In this document: positions 13,666 through 26,014 of the stretch, piece by piece
Position numbering within the stretch: position 1 is the stretch's first letter
Layout: each line of letters opens with the position of its first letter
From: Cyclaneusma minus
Lineage: Eukaryota; Ascomycota; Leotiomycetes; Marthamycetales; Marthamycetaceae
Direction: 5' to 3'
Length of the DNA: 64,000 bases
NCBI GenBank assembly: GCA_037179335.1
Contig: JAKZHN010000036.1
Location: 286,949-350,948, forward strand
Notes under the pieces: generated by a model
The model's input: the letters and a program-made list of their open reading frames with translations, nothing else
Databases searched by the model: none
What the model was told of the DNA's origin: nothing
Made by a program: the position numbers and the translations under genes

Positions 13666-13740
13666 ATAATTTAGTAAAATTGGCTATTGGCTAAAAATCC
13701 ATTTAATTAGCAATATAAGGCCGCAATTTTACTAAATTAT
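13666..13740. mobile_element. 75-bp mini-element with perfect 17-bp terminal inverted repeats
   Basis: ATAATTTAGTAAAATTG (13,666-13,682) is exactly the reverse complement of 13,724-13,740. Only 41 bp lie between, including the pair GGCTATT and GGCTAAA. The size suggests a very short MITE or a stable hairpin. No clear target duplication is seen beyond A+T-rich flanks. Confidence 0.5.
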
Positions 13741-13877
13741 AAAAAAAAATTGCAATGCCAATTTTAAATTTTTTTAAAGCTTTAAAGCAAAAATCGCAAT
13801 TAGCTATAGCTTTTAATTATTCTTTTTCCCGCCTTATATAATTCTATTTAATCCAATTATATAGCTTTAGCCGGTTA

Positions 13878-14014
13878 AAGCTAGCTATTTTAGCCCAAAA
13901 GCCGCTATTTGTAATAGCGGTTATATACCGCTAGCTATATAAGCTATTTTTAAATAGCTTTTTTAGCGCTAAAAGCAGCCAGCTTCGCTGGCTATACCCG
14001 CAATACACTGATTT
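13878..14014. repeat. Dispersed 140-bp repeat, copy 2 (less mutated), at the composition boundary
   Basis: This copy matches 5,957-6,097 but keeps C and G where copy 1 has T and A. It carries three successive inverted repeats: CCGCTATT/AATAGCGG, AAGCTATTT/AAATAGCTT and AGCCAGC/GCTGGCT. Its right end coincides with the change from A+T-rich to normal composition near 14,015. Confidence 0.75.
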
Positions 14015-14057
14015 TTAATCATTTTCTCCTTTCTCCGCATATGACGACTTAGACCAT

Positions 14058-14230
14058 ATATTTGGATTTCTTTCACCCAATCAATTGGATTTCTCAGTTA
14101 CTCGACTTTCTTTCGATAATTTGGATATCTCTCGATTACTTGAATTTGTCCCAACTACTTAGATTTTTCCCAATGGTTTGGATTTCTCCTAATCACTTGA
14201 ATTCCGTCCAGTTGTGGATACTTCCTCATA
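14058..14230 (+). repeat. 19-bp minisatellite array 1, about nine diverged units
   Basis: Units of 19 bp follow each other exactly from 14,098 to 14,211, for example TTACTTGAATTTGTCCCAA and CTACTTAGATTTTTCCCAA. Two irregular units precede (17 and 23 bp) and one partial unit follows. The period, strand and consensus (near TTACTTGGATATTCCCAA) match arrays at 22,916-23,029 and 28,259-28,392. The 91-codon frame across it is a by-product of the repeat and is not called. Confidence 0.85.
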
Positions 14231-14976
14231 ACTGTGTCGGAATTTCCCCGTCCGCGAGAATACTAAACTATCTGTGTCACTCGAGAAACACTCCTTTCGA
14301 TCGCAGGTATTCTGTAGCATGGAATGAATTGGGTTAGCGGTGGCTGAGCAAGGATGAACGATAAGGGGCTTCAGCTGGGAGAAGAAGCAATGAGAGTCAT
14401 GACTCGAGCAAGCTCGGTCCTTCGAATCAATTCGCAGTCAAAACAACAATATCCGATCGAGCGCGTTCTTCGAATGCTCAGAGATTATAATATCTAAAGG
14501 TCTGTGATCGTGAAACCAGAAATTTCGCTGTCACTTGTAACCCGCTTACTTGTCATTTGACCGGTGGTGCTCAGCGGAACCATTTCCTTCGAGTGCTACA
14601 ATCACCTCACGTTATTGGATGCATGCTCGGTATAACCAAAGGCACTAAGCACTTCGTTATGATGCCGAGGTAAGGCACATACATCTTCAAATACCTAGAC
14701 CACATCTACTCACAATTGGCAGCAATCCGGGCCCTGATGACTGGGCCGATAAGGTATGTGTATAAGCTCCAATTCTTGTGACAAGAACTCTTGACTAACA
14801 TATAATAGACCAAGAGTAGCCATTATTACCTCAAGAAATACGAAAGAGCCAATCTCCCAGCTTGTTCCTTGAACGTTCTGAAAGCTCCAGAGCCCAGGTA
14901 GGACCCCACCTGATAGAGCTCCCCTGAAAAGAACCCCCCTTGAGTTTCCAACTCAGACTGACAAATCTTCAGCAAC
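14231..14976. other. Upstream region of the HET gene
   Basis: This is 746 bp of ordinary composition with no convincing gene. It should contain the promoter and 5' leader of the HET-domain gene. I could not pick out a definite TATA box or regulatory site. Confidence 0.4.
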
Positions 14977-16761
14977 TTGCCACCATACACATACCAGTCC
15001 ATTCCCGAGCTTCGTCACATCCGCCTCCTAACCCTCCTCCCCGGAAAACCAACCGACCCCATCTCCTGCACCACATCCATCCACCCCCTCGACTCCCTTC
15101 CCCCCTACCACGCCCTCTCGTACGTCTGGGGCGAAGGCTCCGACTACTTCATCTCCTGTAACGGCCAATCCCTCGCCATCCGCCACAACCTCTTTCTCGC
15201 GCTTTCGCATCTTCGTAGTCCCACCACGCCTCTTACTATTTGGATCGACGCAATATGCATCAATCAAAGCTCCATCCCGGAGCGAAACCAGCAAGTTCGC
15301 TATATGCGCGACATCTATGCCCAAGCTGCCCTTGTCAACATCTGGCTGGGCGAGCAGTCTAGCAGCAGTCCGCATGCGTTTCGCTTAATTCACGCTCTCA
15401 ACACTGCCCTTGGAAAAGAGAAAGAGCAAGAGAAGGAAATGCTGAAGGAAGGTCAAGCGCGCGACCAAATGCTTGAGAACGAGCCCCTGACAGCAGACGA
15501 TCTGGAGTCTAAATGTTTGCCGCCTCCCGAGCACAGAGCATGGCAAGCACTGGCAGTGCTTTTCTGGCGCCCCTGGTTCACGCGCTCCTGGATCATCCAG
15601 GAACTCGCCCTCTCGAAAACCGCCACGGTGTTTTGTGGCGAGGATACTTGTCCCTGGACTGACTTTTACAACGCTGCTTCTTACATCTCCTCGCATTCCC
15701 TCTCCTCGCTCACTCACGTCAATCCTGACAGGATCATCAGGCTTAATAATTTTGCGAAACAGGTGGATATTCCGGGTACTAGAAGGCTGCAACACGTGCT
15801 CTGCCAAGCACGCGACAGCATTGCTACCGACCCAAGAGACAAAGTCTATGCATTGCTGGGAATAGCAAGTTATGCAGAGGCGTTGGAGTTTATGCCTGAT
15901 TATGGGAAAGATGCCGTGGGGGTCTTCAAAGAGTTGGCAAAGTTTTGCGTAGAGAGGACGGGAAGTTTGGATATATTGAGCGCGGTGGAGGATCGGAGAG
16001 GAAGAACTGTTTTGGGAATGCCGAAGTGGGTGCCGGATTGGACTTGTGATGCGGGTGCGGAGCCGTTTGCTGAGATGGAGGCGTGGGAAGGGATGCGGGC
16101 GGCGGGGGAGACGAAGCCGGTGGTTAAGTTTGGGAAGGGGGATGGGGTGTTGGTTGCTGAGGGGTGGATTGTTGATTCGGTGGCTTGTGTTGGGGGCGTG
16201 TGCGAGGGGGTTGTGTCGGGTGGAGACTCACAGGTTGATGGCTGTGGGAAGTTGTCGTTCGAGGAATGGCTGACAATGGCTGACGCGCTGAAGAAGTGTC
16301 CAACGGGAGAAAGTTTCAAAAGTGTGTATATGCGTACATTGATGGCTGGCGGTGGTTGCAGGCCAAGTGTTGAGCACGAGAAAATCGGCGAGGATTCGAC
16401 CGAGCTGGAGAGGTTGTATGATACCTGGACGACATATTGGAAATGCCGTACGCAGGCATCGGATACGAAAATGAGGGAGGATGAGTGGCTGAGGGCTGCA
16501 GAGACTGCGAAGAGCATTCAGAGAGTGGTGTCTGGAAGGAGGTTTTTCACGACGAAGAAGGGCTATATGGGACTTGGTTCGGCTTCGGTAAGATCAGATG
16601 ATAAGGTCGTGGTGCTGAAGGGCGGGAAGACACCGTACGTGCTGCATAAGAGGCCGATCTTCAGAGAGGGGTATGAGTTTGTGGGAGAAGCTTATGTGGA
16701 TGGGTTCATGAATGGGGGAGCTTTGGGAACTGGGAGGACGGCCGAGCTGAAAATCTACTAG
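14977..16761 (+). CDS. HET-domain (heterokaryon incompatibility) protein
   Basis: An intronless 594-residue protein. The N-terminal half is a HET domain with its three hallmark blocks in order: YHALSYVWG at about 44-52, TIWIDAICINQ at about 87-97, and DPRDKVYALLGI near residue 290. HET proteins are fungal signalling or death-inducing factors in non-self recognition between strains and in some innate-immunity-like responses; their partners are usually polymorphic. The C-terminal half has no domain I recognise. The start was chosen because MPPYTYQSIPELRHIRLLTLLPG is the usual HET lead-in; the longer frame starting at 14,940 is out of phase. The gene lies next to an A+T-rich block, a common place for HET genes. 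Whether it acts in incompatibility is inference. Confidence 0.93.
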   Translation: MPPYTYQSIPELRHIRLLTLLPGKPTDPISCTTSIHPLDSLPPYHALSYVWGEGSDYFISCNGQSLAIRHNLFLALSHLRSPTTPLTIWIDAICINQSSIPERNQQVRYMRDIYAQAALVNIWLGEQSSSSPHAFRLIHALNTALGKEKEQEKEMLKEGQARDQMLENEPLTADDLESKCLPPPEHRAWQALAVLFWRPWFTRSWIIQELALSKTATVFCGEDTCPWTDFYNAASYISSHSLSSLTHVNPDRIIRLNNFAKQVDIPGTRRLQHVLCQARDSIATDPRDKVYALLGIASYAEALEFMPDYGKDAVGVFKELAKFCVERTGSLDILSAVEDRRGRTVLGMPKWVPDWTCDAGAEPFAEMEAWEGMRAAGETKPVVKFGKGDGVLVAEGWIVDSVACVGGVCEGVVSGGDSQVDGCGKLSFEEWLTMADALKKCPTGESFKSVYMRTLMAGGGCRPSVEHEKIGEDSTELERLYDTWTTYWKCRTQASDTKMREDEWLRAAETAKSIQRVVSGRRFFTTKKGYMGLGSASVRSDDKVVVLKGGKTPYVLHKRPIFREGYEFVGEAYVDGFMNGGALGTGRTAELKIY

Positions 16762-17789
16762 TTCAGAATGGAGATACTAATGAGTCGGCAGTTGCTATTG
16801 TACTAAAGGAAAATAATAAATATTTATGTCAATGTTTCCAGATAATTGTGCAACTAAACCTTGTTATGGAAAGCCCAAAAGTTGGGCGGGAAAAGGGGGA
16901 AGAAAGGGAGATTAGGTCAACTTGTTGATGGGCAACAAAAGAGATCGGCCAGCCATGCCTTATTTGAGGTTTGTAGCTGGTAGCATGTCGGCAAGTTCAC
17001 ATCTTTACTTCCTACCAGCATTCATAGCTCTCTAGTTTTTTTGTAGCAGATCGACAACGACAAGTTCACTTCCTTGGTATTTTTGTGACCAGTCACGGCT
17101 TGTTAGTTAGGTATTTTGTAACACATCGACAAGCCCACCCCTTCCTCCTTTCTTTTTTCTAATTCTAGTGAGGGGGAAAGCTGGTGGAAATTAGGAGATG
17201 CGAGAACTATTTTTCTCACTCCTGTGCACTCTGTCGTTTCCACACTTCTCCCCCAGACCGACTTCTACCCACCGGTTCATCCTCTCGCCACCGAATTTTC
17301 TCGAATCACCACTAAATATACATAAACGCGCTATACCCAATCGAGCAACTCGCATTAAAAAATCGGTTTTGTTGCACATCGACGGAAATACATATCGCAC
17401 ACCAAAATATCCGAAATTTCCTGGAGATTACGAATATGTTAATCTTATTGCTATAGCTTTGAAAACGAAGCAAGGATGGCAAAAAATGACAATTGGCAAA
17501 TGCCACTTTTCTTGTGATGAGTTCCAAGTGGCAGGTTGTTCTTCTGTGACTAGCTATGGAAATGGAATGACTTTTTCGCATGGTTTCAGTATCAAATTGA
17601 AACCTCAACCTCAGAGCAACAGAAACTTCCCGAGTTCTCGTGTTCAATATGTACAACAAAAAAAAACATCTCGCTCGTTTCACAGACCATAGTACCTAGT
17701 CTCAAGCCCTCCGTCTCAGATAGCAGTTTTCCCATCCTGGCACCTTCCGAAGCCCGTCACCATTCCTTCTCTGGTCGTCAAAATCACAT
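16762..17789. other. Region between the HET and GH45 genes, no confident gene
   Basis: This 1-kb stretch holds the 3' ends of two converging genes. A 164-codon + frame at 17,198-17,692 and an overlapping 123-codon minus frame match nothing I recognise and have biased, low-complexity composition. I see no introns, domain motif or signal peptide that would support either as a gene. Loosely repeated words such as CGACAAG(C/T)(C/T)CAC occur near 17,050-17,140. Confidence 0.4.
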
Positions 17790-18638
17790 CTAGAACTTGG
17801 AAAAGCCCGTATTCTGGCAAACTTTGGCAGACTCCTGGTTGGGACACTTGCCGTTGATGCATCCCCAACTCTGGATAGGCGGAGTCGGATTGGCAGATCC
17901 ACAGCTGACCTGCTGGAAATTGACCGTGTACCAGTTCGTGCCATCGCTCACGCCCTTGAAGAAGGTGTTGTACTGGGCGGTGCTCATGGCGTCGACGGCG
18001 ATGTCGAAATGCCATGTGTGGCCCATGTCGTTCGTCTAGAACGCCGTCTATTAGTACCATTGTAGTAGCAGAATTGCATGCGATAGACGGTACAGGGTAG
18101 AAGCTGGAGAACAGCAATTGATAGGGAAGAAATAGGTGCATACCTCGGAAGTAGTGCAAGTTTTGCAATGACTTCCGCCGCTCAAAGATACGGACGCAGG
18201 ACACTCATCTGCAATCATGAAGGTCATAGCCTGCGCGCTGAGAGCCTTGCCAGAGCTATCCACGGGCGTGAGCTGGTAGCAAATACCACAAGCACCGCCT
18301 GGACCTCCGGCACTAGAGACTGAAGGGTTGGCGCCGAAAGCCAGCTGGTTGATCGCCGCCTGAACGTTCGTTTAGCATGTAGTCTGGATAGGCGGAAATG
18401 GGATGAAACAAACATAGAGATAGCCGGGACCTCCACCTGCTCCTAAGGACCCGCCACTTGGCTTCTTGCCGTTTGGTAAAGCATTGACACCGCAGGCGGT
18501 ACCGCCGCTAAGTTCGGGTCCGATGAGGAATTGCGTTGTTGATGCGGTGCCGCTGGAGGGGAGGACATAGCCGGCGGAGTCGGCGACTACGATGCTGGTG
18601 GTTGCCACAAGGGCAACGAGAGCAGATTTCAAAAACAT
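17790..18638 (-). CDS. Secreted GH45 endoglucanase-like protein (subfamily C type)
   Basis: Three exons (18,638-18,414; 18,359-18,144; 18,035-17,790) give 228 residues with both introns in phase 0 and good branch sites (GCTAAAC, TACTAAT). Residues 1-20 are a signal peptide ending VVADSAG. The mature part is a double-psi beta-barrel of the GH45 type: AAINQLAFG, then GGACGICYQLTP, then ADECPA, then WHFDIAVDAM and VNFQQVSCGS. The HFD aspartate is at the position of the catalytic acid of subfamily C enzymes such as the Phanerochaete Cel45A. Family members cut beta-1,4-glucan outside the cell. There is no cellulose-binding module. Expansin-like loosening activity without hydrolysis is an alternative role. 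A TATA-like site lies about 100 bp upstream. Confidence 0.85.
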
Positions 18639-19586
18639 GATGTAGGGTATTCGAGGGGTATTCTCGTTTTGTCTGAAGAGAAAGTTGGGGAATGGTTTGG
18701 ATTGAAGAAACCTTCTGCATGTAAGAAACAGGAAGTACTTATAGTCATCTTTACCTACTCCTGTCACACTGTTACATCCTTACTGTCTGCACATGATGGA
18801 GACTCTCCCGGACGATCCGTCAAACAGAGAAACAAGGCATAGTGTGATCACAGGTGTACAACCCGTCGAATAGAACACTCTTCACCCTCGAATCAGGATT
18901 CAAGTAGCAGATGAAATTTACCGGACGGCATTGACTGGATGATTGATCTTCAAGTACATTATATGTAATGCGACAGCGGGATGGATGGAAAATTCTCCGA
19001 GTAAATTCTCCGCCAGCCGCAGGTGTAACTGTTTCAAGGTTTAGCCTCAGAACAACACAACAAAAGAAAGAGTACCTAGATCTTCGAACCTTGGCGAAAT
19101 ATGACATGTCTGAGAAATAATACGGACGGAGCATTGACATCCGTTACTAAAACGGTTGTCAGCTGAGGGAGCGCAGTCTGACGATTCTGATCTATGTGGA
19201 TCTCAGAATCTCTGGAGGTTGCCGGATGCGGATGGATAATAGCTGCGAGGCATATAATGGTGTGGTCCTCCACACGTAAATTGACATTGAAAGGAGGTTC
19301 AAGTGTGGAGGGCCGAAACTCACGAAGCTAGAGTTTCCCGGACCCGGCCACTGACGGCTCGTTTGAGAGTTCTGCACTGGAACTGTAGGGAAAAAGTATG
19401 ACAAAATAATGTAGTCAGCTAGTCCAACGACAGGAAAGTGCTGAAAATCGTGTTCTCATAGCTCATAAACATTCTAATGCCAAGCCCGGCAGGTAATTAT
19501 ACAAGTAGTATCTCTCGCCCACATGCCCCATCCTGAACTCCCAGAATGCATATGCAATTCAATCATAGCAAAGGTATTACCCAAAC
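18639..19586. other. GH45 promoter region and ADAM 3' flank
   Basis: No gene is recognised in these 948 bp. The right part follows the ADAM stop codon and the left part leads into the GH45 gene. Several short frames are present on both strands but none has domain or splice support. Confidence 0.4.
18737..18744 (-). promoter_or_regulatory. TATA-like box of the GH45 gene
   Basis: CTATAAGT on the minus strand lies about 100 bp before the GH45 start codon at 18,638, a usual distance for a fungal TATA element. Promoter function is inferred from position only. Confidence 0.4.
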
Positions 19587-22268
19587 CTAAGCATACCTGA
19601 CATTGGGCTCGTGAGAATAGGGTACTTGAGAATAGTAGGTAGGCGGAGGCTCTTGCCATCGATTCGACTGTTCCCGACGCATAGGGGGAACCGGCGGAGG
19701 GGGAGCACCCCAACCTGCCGGCAGAGGCCGAGGAGCTGAGCGAACCGTCCTCTTGCGCCTCCTAAAGCAACTTAGGAGGCAACACGCCAGAGAGACAAGG
19801 AGCAGTCCGCCAATTGTTGCCGCAAGGCCAATAACCAAAGTCTCGTTGTCGTCAATCCAGCTTTTGATCTCGCCGCCAGCTGTGGCGCCTTCGCAGTTGC
19901 CGTTCGAGCAAGTGCCGCCGCCTTGGCAAGGCGTGCCGTCGAGGAAGTTCTGCTGCATGCTGTAGCAAACGTTGGGTCCGAATTCGGGAGAGGCGCAGGA
20001 GATTTGACAGCCTTGGGAACTGCAAGATCTCGTGTCATTGTCGCTTGTGTAAGAGCCCATCAAGCTCTTACACTGAAGATCGCGGGAGGTACATTGGCCA
20101 GAGGCACATTTCAGCCCATCATCACACGATTGACCTGTGCCGTTAGCGAGATTCAGAGGCTCGGAGACGGCTGGTACATACCGTCTGGAGCGGTCGCATC
20201 AACGGGACAAGTTGCGTCAGACCCTGAACATACTTCCTCTGGATCACACAGTCCAGTGCTCTATAATCGACAGTCAGCGCTTGCCATATCTCCGAGAAGT
20301 CTGATGTATCTTCCACTTACAGCACGACACACCGTCCCTTGCGATGAGAACTGGCAAGTTTCTTGGCAGCAATCGTCGTTGCTAGGATCACAAACTGAGC
20401 CAGTTGTAAACTTGCATGTGGTCGGATCGCAGCATGTATTCGAGCCGCAGGATCCTTCGCCCCCACAGTCGCAGTCTTCGCCGCTTTCCACAATACCATT
20501 GCCACACTGGCTTCCTGTGATAGTTGTCACATCTCTGTTCGCCGAAAGACAGGTCGTATTCACGCTATTGCGCCCAATTGCGGAACATATGTTGCCAATA
20601 GTGCAAGCCGAAAACTTCGTAATACCACTCGAGGTCGATGGGTTCATGATATATGCTTCCCCGGCGTCACATGTCGAACTGCTAAGAGGGCAACATTGCT
20701 ATTTTTGGTTAGATGTTGACCATCTTCAGGAGCAGGAAGTACCGATTTACCTGGGCTGAAACTGTGCCGTCACTGCAAGTTTGCGAAGTGCAATCATGGA
20801 CCGCCCCCTAATTAAAGCCAAGATCAGCCTCGAATACAACATACTTTACACGAAAACCACTTACGAAGGTATGGCCAGTCTCATGTGCAATAACTTGCCA
20901 CTCGGTTGATGTCCTGACGATCACATTTGCGCCTGAAGTCGTTTCGTTTCCACTGGAAGAAGTTGCCACCGAGGCCGTGTTTACACAAGCCATCCCAAGC
21001 CATGCAAGCCCCTATTTGAGTAGATTAGCCCCTGTATATTGCAAAACAGATGGAAACATGACTACTCACAACTGCACTGCCGGTGTTACACGTGCTAAGC
21101 AAAGACCAATATGCGTTGTTATCGTTGCGCTCTCCCCGCCATGCCGAAAACAGGTTCAGGCGATCTTGGATGGTCACGCTGTCGCTGCATCCTACATTCC
21201 ATGGCGCGGAAGAAAGTGCAGTAGCTGGGCATTCTGCGTCGGAGACAGTGAGGTTCTGGATACCAAGAGTAATATTGAAACTGGATTCATATTGCTCGGA
21301 TGCTGAGTTTATCTGGTTGATGATGTTTTGGCGAGCCGCCTCCGTGCTGTTAAAGGATGCTGTGTAGGTACAGTCTGTCGCAATTCCTACTAATGCAACT
21401 TTGCGCATACTCGGGCATCCTGTTGTACTGCCAATAGTCGAGCTTAGGTTGACTCCGGCACTGTTGCCTCCTGTTTGAGTTCCGCCATCAATTTGGCGAC
21501 CAAAGAGCGATCGAGTCGATATGGAAGCCCAGAACCCATCATTCCGCTTGCTCATAGCTCTGTAAACGGGGTGGTCCGGCTGCGAATTGAACGACAACTC
21601 ATCGGCTAAGCACAACGGCTCTTGGGTAGATCGTTTGAGCTCATCGTGCGAGTCCAGGCCGATATCCGAGTCGCGCCACACCACCATGTACTCTTCTGCC
21701 GAGTGATCTAGCCATGGATCATCGCTCAGCCTCGTTTGCGTATAATGCGTCCTCGTCTGTATGTGATGATGGTCTCCGTACACCCTGAACGCTCCCTCAA
21801 ATATGGGCTTAGGACCATCTCGAGTCACCGTGATCCGGGCCCAACCGACATTTGACCACTGAAGTGTAATGGGGTCCTGCAACCATGCTTTGCCCTTGAA
21901 GACCCTGTGGGCTGTCCGGTCGATCAACTCGCTGCTTCGAACGGAACCATCGCTAGCCAAGTATTGAACGGTAGCGCCCTCTGCAATGACATCGTGGTTG
22001 GGGGCGAGAGACAGCTTTACGCGCTGTTGACCTTCGTGGAGCGTGAATTCAACATCAAAAGACGAAAGCGCATTAACGCGATGCTGCGGAGACTGTAGGA
22101 CCGGCTCTTCGAGGGTAGATAGGTAGGTAAGAGGGTTACGCTGAATGGTTAGCAAAATCGACAAGAGCGGCTGTTGGGGTAGCAAAATACCTGCAAGGAG
22201 TGAGAGCGCACGGTGGCGGCGAGGATCAGAAACAAGGTGGCAAAGACCTTGAAGACGAAGAATGCCAT
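19587..22268 (-). CDS. ADAM-type membrane zinc metalloprotease with disintegrin domain
   Basis: Seven exons (22,268-22,191; 22,140-21,070; 21,011-20,865; 20,807-20,751; 20,698-20,321; 20,260-20,182; 20,134-19,587) give 785 residues. The order is: signal peptide (1-23), propeptide starting RNPLTYLSTLEEPVLQ, a reprolysin-like catalytic domain with HETGHTFGAVHDC (HExxHxxGxxHD, split by an intron after HTF), a disintegrin domain with CGNGIVESGEDCDCG and many cysteines, a cysteine-rich part, one membrane segment (LVIGLAATIGGLLLVSLACCLL), then a short cytoplasmic tail with proline runs. All zinc ligands and the catalytic Glu are present, so it should be active. Fungal ADAMs are surface shedding proteases of poorly known substrate. 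The first exon encodes only the signal peptide; the longer frame starting at 22,299 reads through intron 1. Confidence 0.93.
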
Positions 22269-22915
22269 GCCCCGGAGGAAGTGGCACAAGCCAGAACAAA
22301 TGCAGAAAGCAGAAGACACAGAGAAGACGAAGAGGAGGAAGATGAAAGCTGATTAGAGAATTTTACCGCATCAGGTCGACTGGGTGAAGTCTCGCAGTCA
22401 AATGCGACGAAGCACGCTTAGCAATGCGACAAGGAAGATATGGTAGGAAAGAGAACGAACGACAAGGCTTAGGGAGTGAGAAGAACACAAAGGATTCGCA
22501 CCAGAGCCTCGGAGTCGGGAGCGTGGAGGTGAACAAACGCCGGACATAGTGAATCAACAATACGAGGGAGGCTTGGGCCTTGGAAGACGCTGCTTGGCGT
22601 CTCATATTTGGCTATGGTGTCACCCCGAGGAGGCTGAGTGCGCATCAACATTATTGGCAGCGGCATTTGACTTGATGGGCTGAAAAACGTCCGCACATAC
22701 CGAGCAACTAATTCTGTCTACACAGCCGAATCGAGATATGTTATTCGAGCATCATGATCTGACGATATATCAATTTTAAAGGAGCCCCACCAGTGTGGAG
22801 TCCTCGTTTGAGCCTACTTTATTTACTTGGGCCGTGCTCGAATTGTCATACCGATATATCACACATCAAGACGCTGACCAGCCTCGCGGTGACAGTTCTT
22901 GTCGCGCTCAGCTAC
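22269..22915. other. Upstream region of the ADAM gene
   Basis: About 650 bp without a recognisable gene. It should hold the ADAM promoter and 5' leader. No definite control site was found. Confidence 0.4.
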
Positions 22916-23029
22916 GACTTGAGAGTATTTCCAACTACTAGAAATACCCCTGGTTATTCAAAAACTTTCCAGTTACTCAGAATATTTCTGGACACTTAGG
23001 ATATCCTCCATTACTGGGAATATTCCTGA
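22916..23029 (+). repeat. 19-bp minisatellite array 2, six units
   Basis: Six consecutive 19-bp units run without any slip in register, for example TTACTCAGAATATTTCTGG, ACACTTAGGATATCCTCCA and TTACTGGGAATATTCCTGA. The array lies 90-200 bp beyond the GH51 stop codon, so it may fall in the GH51 3' UTR, antisense to the transcript. It is the same family and strand as arrays 1 and 3. Confidence 0.88.
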
Positions 23030-23118
23030 GCACAAGAATTGTCACCACGGGCCAGCATTCAAGCGAAACTAGGTGTACTCTATAGCTCCAAAAGCCCGAA
23101 CCTAGCCTCTATAACCTA

Positions 23119-24895
<1,777 letters not shown>

Positions 24896-26014
24896 TTTGG
24901 CGGGGTCGAGCTCGACAACGACACAGCTTTTTATTGTTTCCAGGACTCTTCAGAAGAGAGGACAGGAGAGGGGATAGGAAAGAGGGGAGGAAGAGCGAAG
25001 TGACATTATGAAGTTTCTCAACAAGACAGTACCTACCGTTTCCCAAACAAGAAAGTGGAGACTCATGCGCAGGAACAGAAACCTTAATATTGACAGACAA
25101 CTGGCCTGTGGTGACATCGGATACCCGAAGCATCCCGCATTCACCACATATTTATCATCGTGAGCTTCGGCGTGATGTTTGGCAATCATGGTCATCACTG
25201 GTTTTGGTCGGGAGAAAATTGAACCGAACTCCGAGCAGGCGCCGCCATATCATTCATTGGTGGAAATACTCGGCCGCGCCGAGTAAATCGCGCTTCTATT
25301 TTAAAGCTAAATGCCGAGCATAGGTATCTCGTTTGTTCTCGCCTCCACCTCCTGAGCTCCAAGCTGTAGACAACTGCAGCTCCAGTCACGAGAACTTCAG
25401 GTAGCGACTTCTCTCTGGAAAGGTCAGAACGTACAAACATGAATCTGCGAGGCTTCCAAGTGGCTTAAGAGCTCCTATCCTTGGACCAGATGGTACCGAC
25501 ATGGGCTGACCACCCCCGTCCCTGGGCCACGAGCCCCTCCACAAGTTCACATGCCATGCCTATGAGCCGATTGGTGCGCATATATTTCCAGCAACCGTTT
25601 CTGTTCTCATTAATCTATCAGCCGTTGCATTCCCCATGTCTACCCCGGCCTTTCCCCAAATTCCCCATGTCTTTCTCCGCATTTGGTGGCACGCCACCAA
25701 AAGCTTCAGATCCCATCGCCGCAACCGTCCCGTCTAGGCCAATCATCATCACGGTAATAGCACTGTACCGGAGCCATGGCTGGCCAAAGTTTCTTTTATT
25801 TGCGAATGGCAAGGCAAAAACGTATGAGAATGCTAGGTCTAGGTGCGGCGAGGATGCTGATGCATGTTCGCCATCCATCACACTGGTAGTCCAATGGCAC
25901 GGTTGGTTGCTCTACTGCTTGCTTTATCTCGATATTTAATATGCAGCCTTCCCACAGCGTGGAGTATCGACTGCGGAACTTGCATGTCCTTTGATCTGTA
26001 CCCATTTCGACAAA
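24896..26014. promoter_or_regulatory. Shared promoter region between the GH51 and sugar transporter genes
   Basis: This 1.1-kb region lies between divergent starts. ATTCCCCATGTCT occurs twice, at 25,629-25,641 and 25,660-25,672, and the stretch between contains ACCCCGG, which on the other strand fits the CreA carbon-repressor pattern SYGGRG. A clear XlnR/AraR-type GGCTAA site was not found. The open frames inside (for example 25,481-25,939) look non-coding. Joint regulation of both genes is inference. Confidence 0.45.

Noticed and set aside
14062..14337. 91-codon + frame near the first composition boundary
   Set aside because: Most of it is the translation of the 19-bp minisatellite array.
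17198..17692. 164-codon + frame between the HET and GH45 genes
   Set aside because: No domain, signal peptide or splice support, and a competing open frame lies on the other strand.
25481..25939. 152-codon + frame between GH51 and the sugar transporter
   Set aside because: Its composition is irregular, no family resemblance is seen, and it lies in the shared promoter region.
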